From Sphingopyxis sp. H050 (GTDB taxonomy: Bacteria > Pseudomonadota > Alphaproteobacteria > Sphingomonadales > Sphingomonadaceae), in assembly GCF_001468265.1 (NCBI RefSeq), contig NZ_LNRZ01000011.1, positions 56,594 to 120,593 on the forward strand: a stretch of 64,000 nucleotides of DNA. Reading direction: 5' to 3'. The notes under the pieces were generated by a model. It did no database searches and was not told the origin of the DNA. It saw only the letters and a list, made by a program, of their open reading frames with translations. Made by a program: the position numbers and the translations under genes. The first letter of the stretch is position 1; each line of letters opens with the position of its first letter. Below are positions 42,680-52,185 of this stretch, piece by piece.

Positions 42680-43993
42680 ATGGCCACGCAACCCGACCAA
42701 ATTACTACCGGAGAGGATCACGGTGGCCTCGTTCGTCGTCTTATTGCCCGTTGGCGTGACGATCCTGGCGCAACCTACCGAAGCTGGTTTCTGTGGGACG
42801 AACGGTTGAAAAACTTCCGCTCGATCCGGCGTGGTATTGGCCAGGTCGTTGGTGAGATCGAGCGCGGCACGTTCGGCGTCGCCTACCGGGGATCGTCGCT
42901 CGAAACGGTCGTTCATTCCGTCGCAGAGCAGCGTCAAATTTTCAAAGGCGCCGACCACGCCTTTCTCTGGAAACCGAAGCTCCGCATACCCGATATCTAC
43001 GAAAACCCGGAGAACCAGCGGGCGTTCGGTCACTTGCTCGACGCCTGTTCGTGTTGCGACACGGCCGAGGAAATTATTGGCCATATCCACACGATCGATC
43101 GCTTGAAGATCAAGGGGCTCGGGCCAGCGGTCGCCAACCTGCTCTATTTTCTTCACCCGACGCTGGTGCCGCCCTTCAACACCGCGATCGTCAAAGGCTA
43201 CAACGCGCTGACCGGCGCGAAGGTGAAGCTCGGGAGCTGGGAGCATTTTCTGGCGATGCGGTCGGGTGTACTCGACTTGAACGATCGCCACCGCGACCTG
43301 CTATCGAACGACCTGGGTGCGATTGGCGGCTTGCTGTTCGACATCGGCTTCGATCGCTACCCGGCCCCTCCTCTCGATGTTAGCGGCGAGGCGCTGGCAA
43401 GTTGGGGACAACGGCTTGAGACGGCGCGCGAGGAGGCGCGCACGCTCAGCAAGGCGGCGCTACGCGAAGGCGAGAACGAGCGCACCCATACTGAAATCCA
43501 AGCATGGCTTCGCGATCTAGGACTCGCGCTCGGCTATGACGTGTGGATCGCATCGAACGACCGCAGCCGTGCCTTCAATGGATCGCCGTTGGGACATGGG
43601 TGCCTTGAGCGCCTGCCCGCCTCCATCGCAACCTCCAAGGGGGCGGATTCCATCCGTCTAATCGACGTGCTGTGGCTTGAGCGCGGCGGCGATCACGTCG
43701 CGGCAGCGTTCGAGGTCGAGCATTCGACGTCGATCTACTCGGGCATTGTGCGCATGCTCGACTTGGCGCTGAGCGGCAGCGACCTCCACGCGACCGCAGG
43801 GCTGTTTCTGGTCGCACCCGACGCCCGCGAGGCGGATGTCCGCGCGCAGTTACAGCGTCCCGCGTTCAGCCGCGTCGCCGATCTCGACATATCGTATCTT
43901 CCCTACGGCGAGCTGGAGAGAAACCGCGAGGCCATCGCCCGGTTCGGCTCGGGGCTGAAAGCGATCAAAGCCATCTCCAGCAAGCTGGCTTGA
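42680..43993 (+). CDS. Solo PD-(D/E)xK-like restriction endonuclease protein with HhH motif
   Basis: About 437 aa from the ATG at 42680; a start at 42602 is also open. Residues about 120-150 contain a helix-hairpin-helix DNA-binding motif (LKIKGLGPAVANLLYFLHP). The C-terminal domain has RLIDVLWLERGG and AAFEVEHSTSIYSGIVRMLDLAL, an Asp followed by E-x-E, as in PD-(D/E)xK nucleases. Neither methyltransferase nor other restriction subunit is adjacent. It may be a stand-alone defence nuclease or DNA-repair enzyme. Function inferred only from motifs. Confidence 0.6.
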   Translation: MATQPDQITTGEDHGGLVRRLIARWRDDPGATYRSWFLWDERLKNFRSIRRGIGQVVGEIERGTFGVAYRGSSLETVVHSVAEQRQIFKGADHAFLWKPKLRIPDIYENPENQRAFGHLLDACSCCDTAEEIIGHIHTIDRLKIKGLGPAVANLLYFLHPTLVPPFNTAIVKGYNALTGAKVKLGSWEHFLAMRSGVLDLNDRHRDLLSNDLGAIGGLLFDIGFDRYPAPPLDVSGEALASWGQRLETAREEARTLSKAALREGENERTHTEIQAWLRDLGLALGYDVWIASNDRSRAFNGSPLGHGCLERLPASIATSKGADSIRLIDVLWLERGGDHVAAAFEVEHSTSIYSGIVRMLDLALSGSDLHATAGLFLVAPDAREADVRAQLQRPAFSRVADLDISYLPYGELERNREAIARFGSGLKAIKAISSKLA

Positions 43994-44065
43994 TCGATTG
44001 AGGTAAGGGGTACGCGCGCGCGCCGCGTATTTTCAAATGGGCGGGGGCTCAGCTGGAGATGAATG

Positions 44066-44398
44066 ATGCATCAGATCGATCCCGAGATGAAGGCGTGCAT
44101 GGACGCCTGCCACGAATGCCATGTCACCTGCCTCCACATGGCGATGAACCATTGCCTTGAGGCGGGAGGCCGACATGCCGAGCCGCAGCACATGAAGATC
44201 ATGGCCGATTGTGCGCAGATTTGCGCGGTCGCGATCGACTTCATGGCGCGGAAATCTGAGCATCACCGGCATATCTGCCGCGAGTGCGCCGAGATTTGCC
44301 GGGCGTGCGCGTCGAGCTGCGAAGGGCTGGACGGCATGGAGGATTGCGTCGCCGCGTGTCGCAAGTGCGCCGAGGCTTGCGACAAGATGGCCGCGTAA
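44066..44398 (+). CDS. Four-helix-bundle copper-storage protein (Csp-like)
   Basis: A 110-aa Cys/His-rich protein with repeated CxxxC motifs along four helices (MDACHECHVTCLHMAMNHC, CAQICAVA, CRECAEICRACASSC, CVAACRKCAEACDKM). This is the Csp/DUF326 pattern, in which cysteines line a bundle core and store many Cu(I) ions. No signal peptide, so cytosolic. The ATG at 44066 is better spaced from GGAG than 44063. Confidence 0.9.
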   Translation: MHQIDPEMKACMDACHECHVTCLHMAMNHCLEAGGRHAEPQHMKIMADCAQICAVAIDFMARKSEHHRHICRECAEICRACASSCEGLDGMEDCVAACRKCAEACDKMAA

Positions 44399-44405
44399 AT
44401 GGCCC

Positions 44406-44432
44406 GAGGGCGGCGCTTTCCCCGCCGCCCTC
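44406..44432 (+). terminator. Hairpin terminator after the Csp gene
   Basis: Perfect 10-bp stem GAGGGCGGCG (44406-44415), loop CTTTCCC, and CGCCGCCCTC (44423-44432), 8 bp past the stop codon. No strong T tract. Confidence 0.55.
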
Positions 44433-44449
44433 CCGTTACATTGCGAGCC

Positions 44450-44485
44450 AAGGCGCGTGAGACGGTGCGATGCACGGTCAGGGTT
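44450..44485 (+). repeat. Direct repeat flanking the FTR1 gene, left copy
   Basis: AAGGCGCGTGAGACGGTG then CGATGCACGGTCAGGGTT. Matches 46655-46690 apart from two 2-nt indels and two substitutions. The pair encloses the cytochrome c-FTR1 gene. Confidence 0.5.
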
Positions 44486-44524
44486 GCGGCAACGCTTTAG
44501 AGAGGGGCGTTGTCTGCCCTGCCG

Positions 44525-46459
44525 CTAGTAGGCTAGCGGCCCGCCCGCCCGCGGCTTGGCGCGGCGGTTCCAGGCAAACCCGATCACGATCACGGCAAGC
44601 ATCAGGAGTTGTGCCAGCACCGACTGAAATGTCGGGAACAGGCCCAACATCGAGATACGTGGCACGCTGGCGAGCGGCGCTATGTCGATGATCCCCGCCT
44701 CTTGGAGGGCAGCGACTCCCTTACCGGCCAGCACGACCGTCAGAGCGGCCATCAGCCACGAGCTGTAGCGGAAGAACTGCGTAATCGGCAGCGTCCGGCT
44801 GTAGCGGAGCATGGCCCAGGCGATGACGGCGAGAAGGCTGATCGCTGCGCCGGCGCCGGCCAGCAGCATCGCGGTGTTACCCTGTGTCGAGAGCGCGGCG
44901 TAGAAAAGGATCGTTTCAAAGACCTCCCGATAGACCACCAGGAATGCGAGCCCGAACAGGAACCATCCCGACCCGCTCGATAGCGCCCGTGACATTTTCT
45001 CCCGGATATAGCGTTGCCACTGATCGGCTTGGGCCTTGCCGTGCATCCAGATTCCGACCGAGAGCAGCACGATCGCGGCGAACAGCGAGCCGAACCCTTC
45101 GGTCAGCTCCCGGCTCGCGCCGCTGATCCCGATCGCATAGGTGGCGACGGCCCAGGTAAGCCCGCCCGCGATGAGCGCCCCGATCCACCCGCCATGCACA
45201 TAGCGCAAGGCTTCTGGCCGTTCCGCTTTGCGGAGGAACGCGATCATGGCGACCACGATCAAAAGAGCTTCCAGCCCCTCACGCAGCAGGATCGTAAAGG
45301 CCCCCAAGAAGGTGGACGCCTGCGTCGCGGCGTCGGGCGCGAGCGCCGCCTCGGCATCATCGAACAGGCCGCCCAGCACTGCCACTCGTTCGGCCACATC
45401 ATCGGCCGACGTGCTGCTCTCCACAGCGGCGCGATATTCTCCCATCGCGCCTTCGATCCTGGACATGAGCGTCGGGTCGCGCGCCGAGAGCGTCGGTTCG
45501 ATCGGCTCGAACCCGTCGAGATAGGCGGACAGCGCCAGTTCCTTTGCGCCGCGCCGGTCGCCGCGCCGGAACGCGGCGAGGCTTTGCGCAAGCTTGGAGC
45601 GAGCGACCGCGAGCGAGCCCGGGGCTTGTTGCATCACCTGATCGGGGTGGCGCCGCAGATAGGCGAGCACCGCGTCGGCTTTCGCCTGCCCGATGCTGCC
45701 CGCAAGCGCGGCGGGGGTGAGCGCGACCAGGGTTTTCAAATCGGGGATCCGCGCCCGCAAGCTCGGCTGGGACTTCCACAGCCGTTCGCCTTCGACCGCT
45801 TGCGCGTCGGTCAGGGCGAAGCTGCCAGCGCGGAACGCCAGCGCCCAGCGTTGATCGTTCGGCAGATCGGCGAAGCTCTGCATCGCGGTCCCGTCGATGC
45901 CTTGGCTTATCACCTGATAGAGCGCGAACACGCTGCGCTGGCGCGCCCGTTCGGCGTCGGTGAACGCGATCGGCGGCGGGTCGAGTCTGGCAGCGTCAGG
46001 CCCATGTCCGTCGCCGGTGAGGCCGTGGCAGGACGAGCAGCTTTGGACGTATAGCCTTGTTCCCATGGCGGGGTCGGGTGCCTTGGCGGGAGCGAGCGGC
46101 ACCGGATAGGCCTTGAGCAGATCGGCGGCGAGGCCATGCGCGAGTGTCGCGACCTCTCGGGACGATCCCTTGCGGCCGATCACGGCTTCGAGCTGCGAAG
46201 CGCTTTGGATTAGAGATTGCCGCTCAGGCGTCGCGGGAAGTGCGCGGAGGCGCGTCGACACCCCAGCGGCGAACTCCGTCATCTCCGCGTATTCGGACGC
46301 GCTTATGACCGCGCCGTTGGCGACCGCACCGCCATAATCGACCGCCATATAGTCGAGCAGACGCCAAGCAGTTTGAACATCGCGGGTATCGGCCATCGCC
46401 GCAGCGGGGATCAACAGCAGCATAAGCGACGCGACCAGCGCGACCAGAGGTGACGGCAT
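44525..46459 (-). CDS. Cytochrome c / FTR1-family metal permease fusion
   Basis: About 644 aa. Signal peptide (MPSPLVALVASLMLLLIPAA). A periplasmic region carries one haem site CSSCH (near residues 141-145) within a cytochrome c domain, then a helical linker. The C-terminal seven-helix FTR1 permease begins near residue 390, with REGLEALLIVV and a second YREVFETILFY motif as iron ligands. The fused cytochrome may supply electron transfer needed for Fe transport in place of a separate ferroxidase. The start at 46459 is chosen; 46477 is also open. It sits in the copper island, where copper-dependent iron uptake is a plausible link. Confidence 0.88.
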   Translation of the reverse strand: MPSPLVALVASLMLLLIPAAAMADTRDVQTAWRLLDYMAVDYGGAVANGAVISASEYAEMTEFAAGVSTRLRALPATPERQSLIQSASQLEAVIGRKGSSREVATLAHGLAADLLKAYPVPLAPAKAPDPAMGTRLYVQSCSSCHGLTGDGHGPDAARLDPPPIAFTDAERARQRSVFALYQVISQGIDGTAMQSFADLPNDQRWALAFRAGSFALTDAQAVEGERLWKSQPSLRARIPDLKTLVALTPAALAGSIGQAKADAVLAYLRRHPDQVMQQAPGSLAVARSKLAQSLAAFRRGDRRGAKELALSAYLDGFEPIEPTLSARDPTLMSRIEGAMGEYRAAVESSTSADDVAERVAVLGGLFDDAEAALAPDAATQASTFLGAFTILLREGLEALLIVVAMIAFLRKAERPEALRYVHGGWIGALIAGGLTWAVATYAIGISGASRELTEGFGSLFAAIVLLSVGIWMHGKAQADQWQRYIREKMSRALSSGSGWFLFGLAFLVVYREVFETILFYAALSTQGNTAMLLAGAGAAISLLAVIAWAMLRYSRTLPITQFFRYSSWLMAALTVVLAGKGVAALQEAGIIDIAPLASVPRISMLGLFPTFQSVLAQLLMLAVIVIGFAWNRRAKPRAGGPLAY

Positions 46460-46654
46460 ATGGGTGATCGATTCCAAGCTTCACTCGTCGCGGACTATGC
46501 GAACAGCTCTCATTAGCAGTATTGGGCAGCGTGCGCGACCACCAATGGCAGGATGATGAACATCGCCGCCGGAGAGCTGGCGGGCGATCGTCTCCGGCGA
46601 CAAGATCGTGACCGCGAACCCGGAGACGATCGGGGGGGTAGAAAAGCGGCAGCG

Positions 46655-46690
46655 AAGGCGCGTGACGGTGTGCGATGCACGATCAAGGTT
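46655..46690 (+). repeat. Direct repeat flanking the FTR1 gene, right copy
   Basis: AAGGCGCGTGACGGTGTG then CGATGCACGATCAAGGTT; imperfect match to 44450-44485. The rest of 46460-46723 shows no gene. Confidence 0.5.
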
Positions 46691-46723
46691 TTCGATGAGG
46701 CTAAGCAGTGATTGAAGATACTT

Positions 46724-49432
46724 TCAGATCACGTACTTGTCCCAGCTTGCATAATGCTCGGCGCTGCGCTTTCCCCTTGGAAAGCTGAGGCCGACGAGCG
46801 CAATGCCGGCTACGACCGAGGCCACGGCCCCAAGGTGACCAACGCCGTCGAGGAGGAAAGGCGCGGCCACAAGCCAGGCTCCGAACGCGACGTTGATCAG
46901 CCGCAGCGCGCGGGCAACTTCTGCGGTGGCGATGATCGCGACCGTGATGACCAGCGCACCCACAACGTGATCGCTGTTCGCCATACCGCCTTCCGTGCCG
47001 AACAGTATTCGGGTCAGCATCAGCAGGACGCCGATGACGATGCTCGCAGTCAGCGTCCATGGCAGGGTCAGTCCCTTCTTTGCGTCCGCCCAGAAGGTGC
47101 TTGGCGAGGCCATCGCGTCCGACGCGTCCACCGCTCCCGCCTCTATCGCGTCACCCTGGAAGAAGGTGCGGATCAGCGGTTTGCCTTGCCGGCGCGCCCA
47201 GAGAAGGAACTGACCCATCGCAATCACCTCGTCGAGCGCGAAGGGGATCATGATCAGCATGGCGAGCGCGGCGATCAGCGCCAGCGTGCTCCATGTGCCG
47301 ATGACGATGGGCTGACTGATGATGAAATAGATGCTGATGACGCCGAGCGGGATGACAAGGATGCCGAAGAAGGTCACCATCCACGGCATGGTCCGCCAGC
47401 GGTCGCGGGTGCCCATTACCGCCATCAGGATCTCGAGGACATAGCTGACCGTGCCGAGCCCACCATCGGGAATCGGCCAGGCCTTGGACATGTCCGAGGT
47501 GATGATCTCCTCGGTGCCGTTGCGTGGATCGCTCAGGGAGCCGGCGAAAAACGGCTCCCAAACGCCGTCAATATGCCCCAGTTGGTAGGCGGTGAGGATG
47601 CGCGAGGTGAGAAGGCCGATCAGACCCATGGCGACGATCGGCAGCCGCTGTGCGTCGGTGGATGGCGAATAGGTCCAGCCGGGCGGGATGTTCTTGGGGT
47701 CCATCATGCCCGCCATGCTCATGCCCGGCATCATCGGCACGAGCACCGACAGGGCGATCACGGCCGAGCCGATGAGCAGGTTGTTGTTGTACTGAGCGGC
47801 GCTCGGGCTCCAGAAGATCAGCGGGGCGAAGAACAGCCAGATGCCGACGAACGCGACCGCCCACTGCGCCCATGTCTTCGTGCGGGCTGACAGGGAAAGT
47901 GCACCGAACAGCGCGATGGCGAACCCGCTGACGACGTCGCTGATGGCCAGCGCGTTCGCCCGCCACTCGATCGACGGCAGCCCGCGATCAATAGTTACGA
48001 AGCGCGCGGCTTCGCCGACACTCTGCGTGGTCACGGAATCGTATATGAGCGGGCTGGAGGCGAGCCACAGACCGAGACCGATGTTGGCGTAAAGCGCCCA
48101 GCGGGCACGGCGCTCATCGCGGTCCATCAAGGCCATGTGATCGCCGTGCCCGCCATGGCCCGACATCGCCGCGCCCGCGCCGCCGGTCTCGTGCCCCATC
48201 GCCGCGTGGTCCATCTTGCTGTGGTCCATCCCGCCGTGATCCATACCGGCCATTCCGGCGACTGCCGCTTCAGCTTGGCGGTGGTCCGGCTCCGCAGGTT
48301 TGGAAGCTTGATTGTCGTTCCAGGCGACCAGGTTCTCGTTGAGCTTGTTGTTCCGATACCAGGCGCCGGGATGACGCTTCAACGCGGCAACGATCGTCGG
48401 CAGCGAGTCGCGAAGATTGTGCTTCGGCTCCCATCCGAGCAGCGAACGCGCGCGGGAGACATCGAGGATATAGTGGTCGTTGCTGCTGTCGATCATCCAG
48501 GGCTGGATGAAGTCGTCGCTGCCGAGCGCTTCGTTCTGCAGGATGATCCCGGCTTTCGCGAGCGGCTGCGGAATCCGGATCGTCTTCCAGCCCTCACCGT
48601 GGAGCGCCTCGCCGACGATGTCCTGGATCTCGGCATAGCCGGGTGCGTCGGGCTCGCCGATGAGCAGCGGCAGTTCTGACGGCAGTTCGTGCCGCCGATC
48701 GACCAGACGCAGCACGGCGTCAGCCAAGTCGTCGCGGTGCACCGATGACTGCGCCGCACACAGCATGCCGGGATAAAAATGCGAAATCAGGCGGTGCTCG
48801 TAAATCTGCGATATCTGCTGCGCGAGAAAAGCCGAGCGTCCGTCGTCGTCGTAAACTCCGGCGGCGCGCATATAAACGACGGAGATGTTTCCGTGGCGCT
48901 CATGCAGCAATGTCTCGGCGTCGACCTTGGACTGCGGATAGGCCCAGGACGCGCCGATCGGCGAGTCCTCGTTGATGCGCTCGTCGGGTGTGGGGGTCGG
49001 CTTATGAACGAGCATCGTGCTGGCGAAGACGAATTGTCCGACTTCGAACGATTGCAGCCCGTCAATCAGCCGGCGGGTGCCCTGCACGGTGACCTTGTCG
49101 TAGAGCGGATTGGGGTCACCCGTGATATCATAATAGGCGGCGAGGTGGATCACCGAGGCGATGCGGTTGCCGTACCGTGCGCGCACCTCGTCAAGCGCAA
49201 CTCGGACCGCTTCGTCTGACCCGAGGTCTATGTCGATCGCCGCCGCGGGCGGCGGTGGGTCGGGAGGGCCGGCGCGATCAAGGCCGACGACCGTGTAGCG
49301 CTCGCCGAGCTGGGCAATCAGCGCTGCGGCGATAAAACCGCTCGCACCCGTGATGAGGACGACTTCGCCACCCTGGCCGCTGCCGGCTTCACTGCGTTTG
49401 CCATCGGTCATGACTTTGCCACCCTTGTTCAT
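46724..49432 (-). CDS. NAD-dependent epimerase/dehydratase fused to SPW-repeat membrane protein
   Basis: A 902-aa fusion. Residues about 20-350 form an extended SDR domain: GASGFIAAALIAQLGE dinucleotide-binding loop, a YPQSK active-site motif (Tyr-x-x-x-Lys) and HRDDLADAVLRLVD. A linker near 400-425 is Met/His-rich (GMAGMDHGGMDHSKMDHAAM), as in copper-binding segments. The rest has about a dozen helices with SPW-repeat-like blocks (ALYANIGLGLWLASSPLIYD and FGAWLVAAPFLLDG). Such fusions are found in copper islands; substrate unknown. Start at 49432 or 49411 (MTDGKRSEAG). Confidence 0.85.
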   Translation of the reverse strand: MNKGGKVMTDGKRSEAGSGQGGEVVLITGASGFIAAALIAQLGERYTVVGLDRAGPPDPPPPAAAIDIDLGSDEAVRVALDEVRARYGNRIASVIHLAAYYDITGDPNPLYDKVTVQGTRRLIDGLQSFEVGQFVFASTMLVHKPTPTPDERINEDSPIGASWAYPQSKVDAETLLHERHGNISVVYMRAAGVYDDDGRSAFLAQQISQIYEHRLISHFYPGMLCAAQSSVHRDDLADAVLRLVDRRHELPSELPLLIGEPDAPGYAEIQDIVGEALHGEGWKTIRIPQPLAKAGIILQNEALGSDDFIQPWMIDSSNDHYILDVSRARSLLGWEPKHNLRDSLPTIVAALKRHPGAWYRNNKLNENLVAWNDNQASKPAEPDHRQAEAAVAGMAGMDHGGMDHSKMDHAAMGHETGGAGAAMSGHGGHGDHMALMDRDERRARWALYANIGLGLWLASSPLIYDSVTTQSVGEAARFVTIDRGLPSIEWRANALAISDVVSGFAIALFGALSLSARTKTWAQWAVAFVGIWLFFAPLIFWSPSAAQYNNNLLIGSAVIALSVLVPMMPGMSMAGMMDPKNIPPGWTYSPSTDAQRLPIVAMGLIGLLTSRILTAYQLGHIDGVWEPFFAGSLSDPRNGTEEIITSDMSKAWPIPDGGLGTVSYVLEILMAVMGTRDRWRTMPWMVTFFGILVIPLGVISIYFIISQPIVIGTWSTLALIAALAMLIMIPFALDEVIAMGQFLLWARRQGKPLIRTFFQGDAIEAGAVDASDAMASPSTFWADAKKGLTLPWTLTASIVIGVLLMLTRILFGTEGGMANSDHVVGALVITVAIIATAEVARALRLINVAFGAWLVAAPFLLDGVGHLGAVASVVAGIALVGLSFPRGKRSAEHYASWDKYVI

Positions 49433-49660
49433 TCATCTCTGAAAACACTGACAGGCCCACCCGGACCAACCCTCTCGCACGCCCAGCTTTGCAGCGCGAC
49501 GCGGCCTTCCCGCAAGCGCCTGTGGGCGACTTAGGGCGTCGGACACGTAAGCTCAGTCCAAGCGGGGGGTGTCTTGGGAGGCGAGGGTTAAGCCGCGTAA
49601 GTGGGTAAAAGAAGGTGGAAGGCCTGAGCGGCGCTTGCGTGGACGGTTGGTCCATAGCGC

Positions 49661-50587
49661 TTACATGCCCGACGCGGGTGGCGCGAGGGTGCCTAGCCAT
49701 GCCACGAGCGCCAGGATGCCGATCACGCAGGCTGTCTCGACCGCAAGGCTGACCCGCAGCGCCGTAAGCGCCCCGCCATGGTCGTTCATGGCAATCGAGC
49801 GCTCGAAGGCCGGCGTGAGGCGGAACCGATTGAGCGAAGCGAGCCCCAGCATCGCTGCGAACAAAACCAGCTTGGCGAGCAGCAGCAGGCCGTAGAGCGT
49901 CGTCCCCAAGGCCGCGAAATTGGCTGGGCCGACGAGCAGCCAGCTGTTGATCAAACCAGTTACCACCAGGGTAACAACAACGAGCGTACCAACGGAGCCA
50001 AACCCGTGCAGGGCGCGATGGGTCAGCCGAAGGTGCGCAGCATCGATCTCCTCGGCGCGCCGCGCCATCAGGAGAAGCAATCCGAACAGCGCCCCGACCC
50101 ACAGACCGGCAGCAAGGAGATGGAGGATGTCCGCAGTGAGGTGAAGCCATCCCGTGCTTCCCTCGCTCGCGGCACCATGCCCGTTCCACGCGAGTGTCGC
50201 CAATGCCGCGGCTGCCGCAATCATGGCCATAGCCAGCCATGATGCTCTGCCTCGCGCCAGCAGGGCTGCACCGCCGGCGATGACGAGCGCCACCATACGC
50301 ACCTTCCAGGCGGTGCCAACCGCCGACCCTCCGAGCAGCGCGGCCGCAGCAGCCTGATCGATCGGCCAGAACGGAGATCCGGCCATCGCCGAGGCCATGA
50401 GGATCAGGCCAGCGGCCGAGAGAAGCAACCCGAGCGCCGCGCTTGCCGTGAGCCAAGGCCGCAGCGCGATTGCATCATCGCGCTCGCCAAGGCGAAGGCC
50501 GTAGAGGCTGAAGGCCGACAGGCCGAACAGCGCCGCCAGGACCAGGTACAACGCCAAGCGGATGGCGACGGTCGGCCAGTCGAGCAT
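49661..50587 (-). CDS. copD: Copper resistance membrane protein CopD
   Basis: A 308-aa protein with eight predicted helices; the CopD signature WLHLTADILHLLAAGLWVGAL and the later HRALHGFGSVGTLVVVTLVV give the conserved His residues. CopD is thought to bring copper delivered by CopC into the cytosol. It follows copC by 4 bp in the minus operon. Confidence 0.93.
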   Translation of the reverse strand: MLDWPTVAIRLALYLVLAALFGLSAFSLYGLRLGERDDAIALRPWLTASAALGLLLSAAGLILMASAMAGSPFWPIDQAAAAALLGGSAVGTAWKVRMVALVIAGGAALLARGRASWLAMAMIAAAAALATLAWNGHGAASEGSTGWLHLTADILHLLAAGLWVGALFGLLLLMARRAEEIDAAHLRLTHRALHGFGSVGTLVVVTLVVTGLINSWLLVGPANFAALGTTLYGLLLLAKLVLFAAMLGLASLNRFRLTPAFERSIAMNDHGGALTALRVSLAVETACVIGILALVAWLGTLAPPASGM

Positions 50588-50591
50588 TCGC

Positions 50592-50960
50592 TCACTTCAC
50601 CGTGAAATTGTAGCTGCCGGTGATTTTGTGTGTATCGCTAGAGACGACCTGCCAGCCGACGCTGTAGCGCCCACGCGGGAGGCGCTGCTTCGGGGTGATG
50701 GTGAGCGTCCGGCCATCGGCGCCGACTGCGGCGCTGCTGGGCATTTTCATGGCCGCCATGCCCGGCATCGCTGCCATGGTAAGGTCGGCCTTGGAGAAAG
50801 CCGGCACGAGTTTCTCGCTGAACTGAAGGCTGATCTTCTCGGGGGTCGCGACGGCCGCGTTGGCGGCGGGGCTGGAGGACACCAGCTTCGGGTGCGCGTT
50901 CGCCACGCCGCCTGCGAAGAATAAGGCTGCGGCGGCAGTCGTGATGAACAAGCGACGCAT
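50592..50960 (-). CDS. copC: Periplasmic copper-binding protein CopC
   Basis: A 122-aa cupredoxin-like protein with signal peptide MRRLFITTAAAALFFAGGVANA; the mature N-terminal His (HPKLVSSSPA) and the C-terminal DTHKITGSYNFTV are the Cu(II) site of CopC. An internal Met-rich MAAMPGMAAMKM segment can bind Cu(I). GGAG 9 bp upstream supports the ATG at 50960. Confidence 0.93.
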   Translation of the reverse strand: MRRLFITTAAAALFFAGGVANAHPKLVSSSPAANAAVATPEKISLQFSEKLVPAFSKADLTMAAMPGMAAMKMPSSAAVGADGRTLTITPKQRLPRGRYSVGWQVVSSDTHKITGSYNFTVK

Positions 50961-51168
50961 CAGGGTAATCTCCATTTCGATTGGGTTCACCTGTATTACG
51001 CAGCCGGGCGGGTCACCCCTCACGATCTTTTTCGTGCCGACGCACCGCTCTCGATGAGGGGCCGGCGGTGGCGGCGCGTATTCAGAAGGGAGCATGGGGC
51101 GCTTTTCACCGCGTCTCCTCTCGAGACGAACTGTGGCCGCGGGCCTGGACGGGCGCATGCGCGGGGTA

Positions 51169-52167
51169 ATGATGAGGTTGCGATTGACCGATCAAGGCTG
51201 GACGGGCGACCCCGAGGAGGTCATCGACTGTCTGATTGTGGGCGGCGGTCCAGCGGGCCTCATGACCGCGATCTATCTGTCGCGGTTTCTCAGGAGCTGC
51301 GTCGTCTATGACGCGGCGGCAGGGCGCGTCGCCTCCATCCCGCACTCGCGCAACCTGCCAGGATTTCCCGGAGGCATTTCCGGCGTCGCGTTTCTTGCGC
51401 GATTGCAGGCTCAGCTGCGCGAATATGGCGGTACGGTCCAGAGCGGTGAGATCGACGCAATTGTCGCCTTAGGCGACCACTTCTCGGCAACCTGCGAACT
51501 GAACATCTTGCGCGCGCGGACCGTTGTCCTCGCGACCGGTGTCCTCAACCGGCGTCCCGAGATGCCCGATGCGATGCATGACATCGGCGTGGCGCGTGGG
51601 CTTCTCCGCTATTGTCCGATCTGCGATGGTTATGAGGCCCGGCGGATGAACGTGGCGGTGCTCGGCGGCAGTGGTCATGGCGCTGAAGAAGCTGAATTCC
51701 TGAGGGCTTATGGGGCCAAGGTCACGCTTCTGGCTGAGCGCTCGCTCGATCTCGGGCCGACCGAACTTGCCAAGCTGAACCAGCAGGGCATCGATGTCGC
51801 CCCCTCGCCTGTCGAGCAGCTGCGTCTTGGCGACTGTGTCGAGGTGCGGTTGGCCAATGGCCTGGAGCTGCAATTCGACACGCTTTACCCTGCGCTCGGC
51901 TCGTCGCCTCGGACGCGGCTTGCCACTTTGCTGGGCGCGAAGCTCAGCAAATTAGGGTGCGTGCTGACCGATGCCCACCAACAAACCTCGGTTGATGGCG
52001 TGTACGCAGTCGGCGACGTAGTAGAAGGGCTCGATCAGATCAGCGTCGCAGCCGGGCAAGCGGCAATCGCTGCGACTGCAATCCATAATCTGTTGCGCGA
52101 CCGCGACAGCGGATTGTCGTCCGCCATCGCCGGGCTGTATCCCGCTCGGAGCGTACCGCCGACGTAG
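51169..52167 (+). CDS. Thioredoxin-reductase-like NAD(P)/FAD oxidoreductase
   Basis: About 332 aa. The FAD-binding motif is DCLIVGGGPAGLMTAIYLSR near the N-terminus, a redox-active CPIC pair is in RYCPICDGYEARR near 150, a second dinucleotide motif VAVLGGSGHGAEEAEF follows, and the C-terminal FAD motif is VYAVGDVVEGLDQISVAAGQ. This matches thioredoxin-reductase-type flavoproteins. Its partner is unknown. Oppositely oriented to copC. ATGs at 51157, 51169 and 51172 are all possible. Confidence 0.85.
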   Translation: MMRLRLTDQGWTGDPEEVIDCLIVGGGPAGLMTAIYLSRFLRSCVVYDAAAGRVASIPHSRNLPGFPGGISGVAFLARLQAQLREYGGTVQSGEIDAIVALGDHFSATCELNILRARTVVLATGVLNRRPEMPDAMHDIGVARGLLRYCPICDGYEARRMNVAVLGGSGHGAEEAEFLRAYGAKVTLLAERSLDLGPTELAKLNQQGIDVAPSPVEQLRLGDCVEVRLANGLELQFDTLYPALGSSPRTRLATLLGAKLSKLGCVLTDAHQQTSVDGVYAVGDVVEGLDQISVAAGQAAIAATAIHNLLRDRDSGLSSAIAGLYPARSVPPT

Positions 52168-52185
52168 TGGGAGCCACTGGCGGTG

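Noticed and set aside
46712..47890. 392-aa plus-strand open frame
   Set aside because: Antisense to the epimerase-SPW fusion.
49389..50456. 355-aa minus-strand open frame
   Set aside because: Overlaps copD in another frame; copD has strong family motifs.
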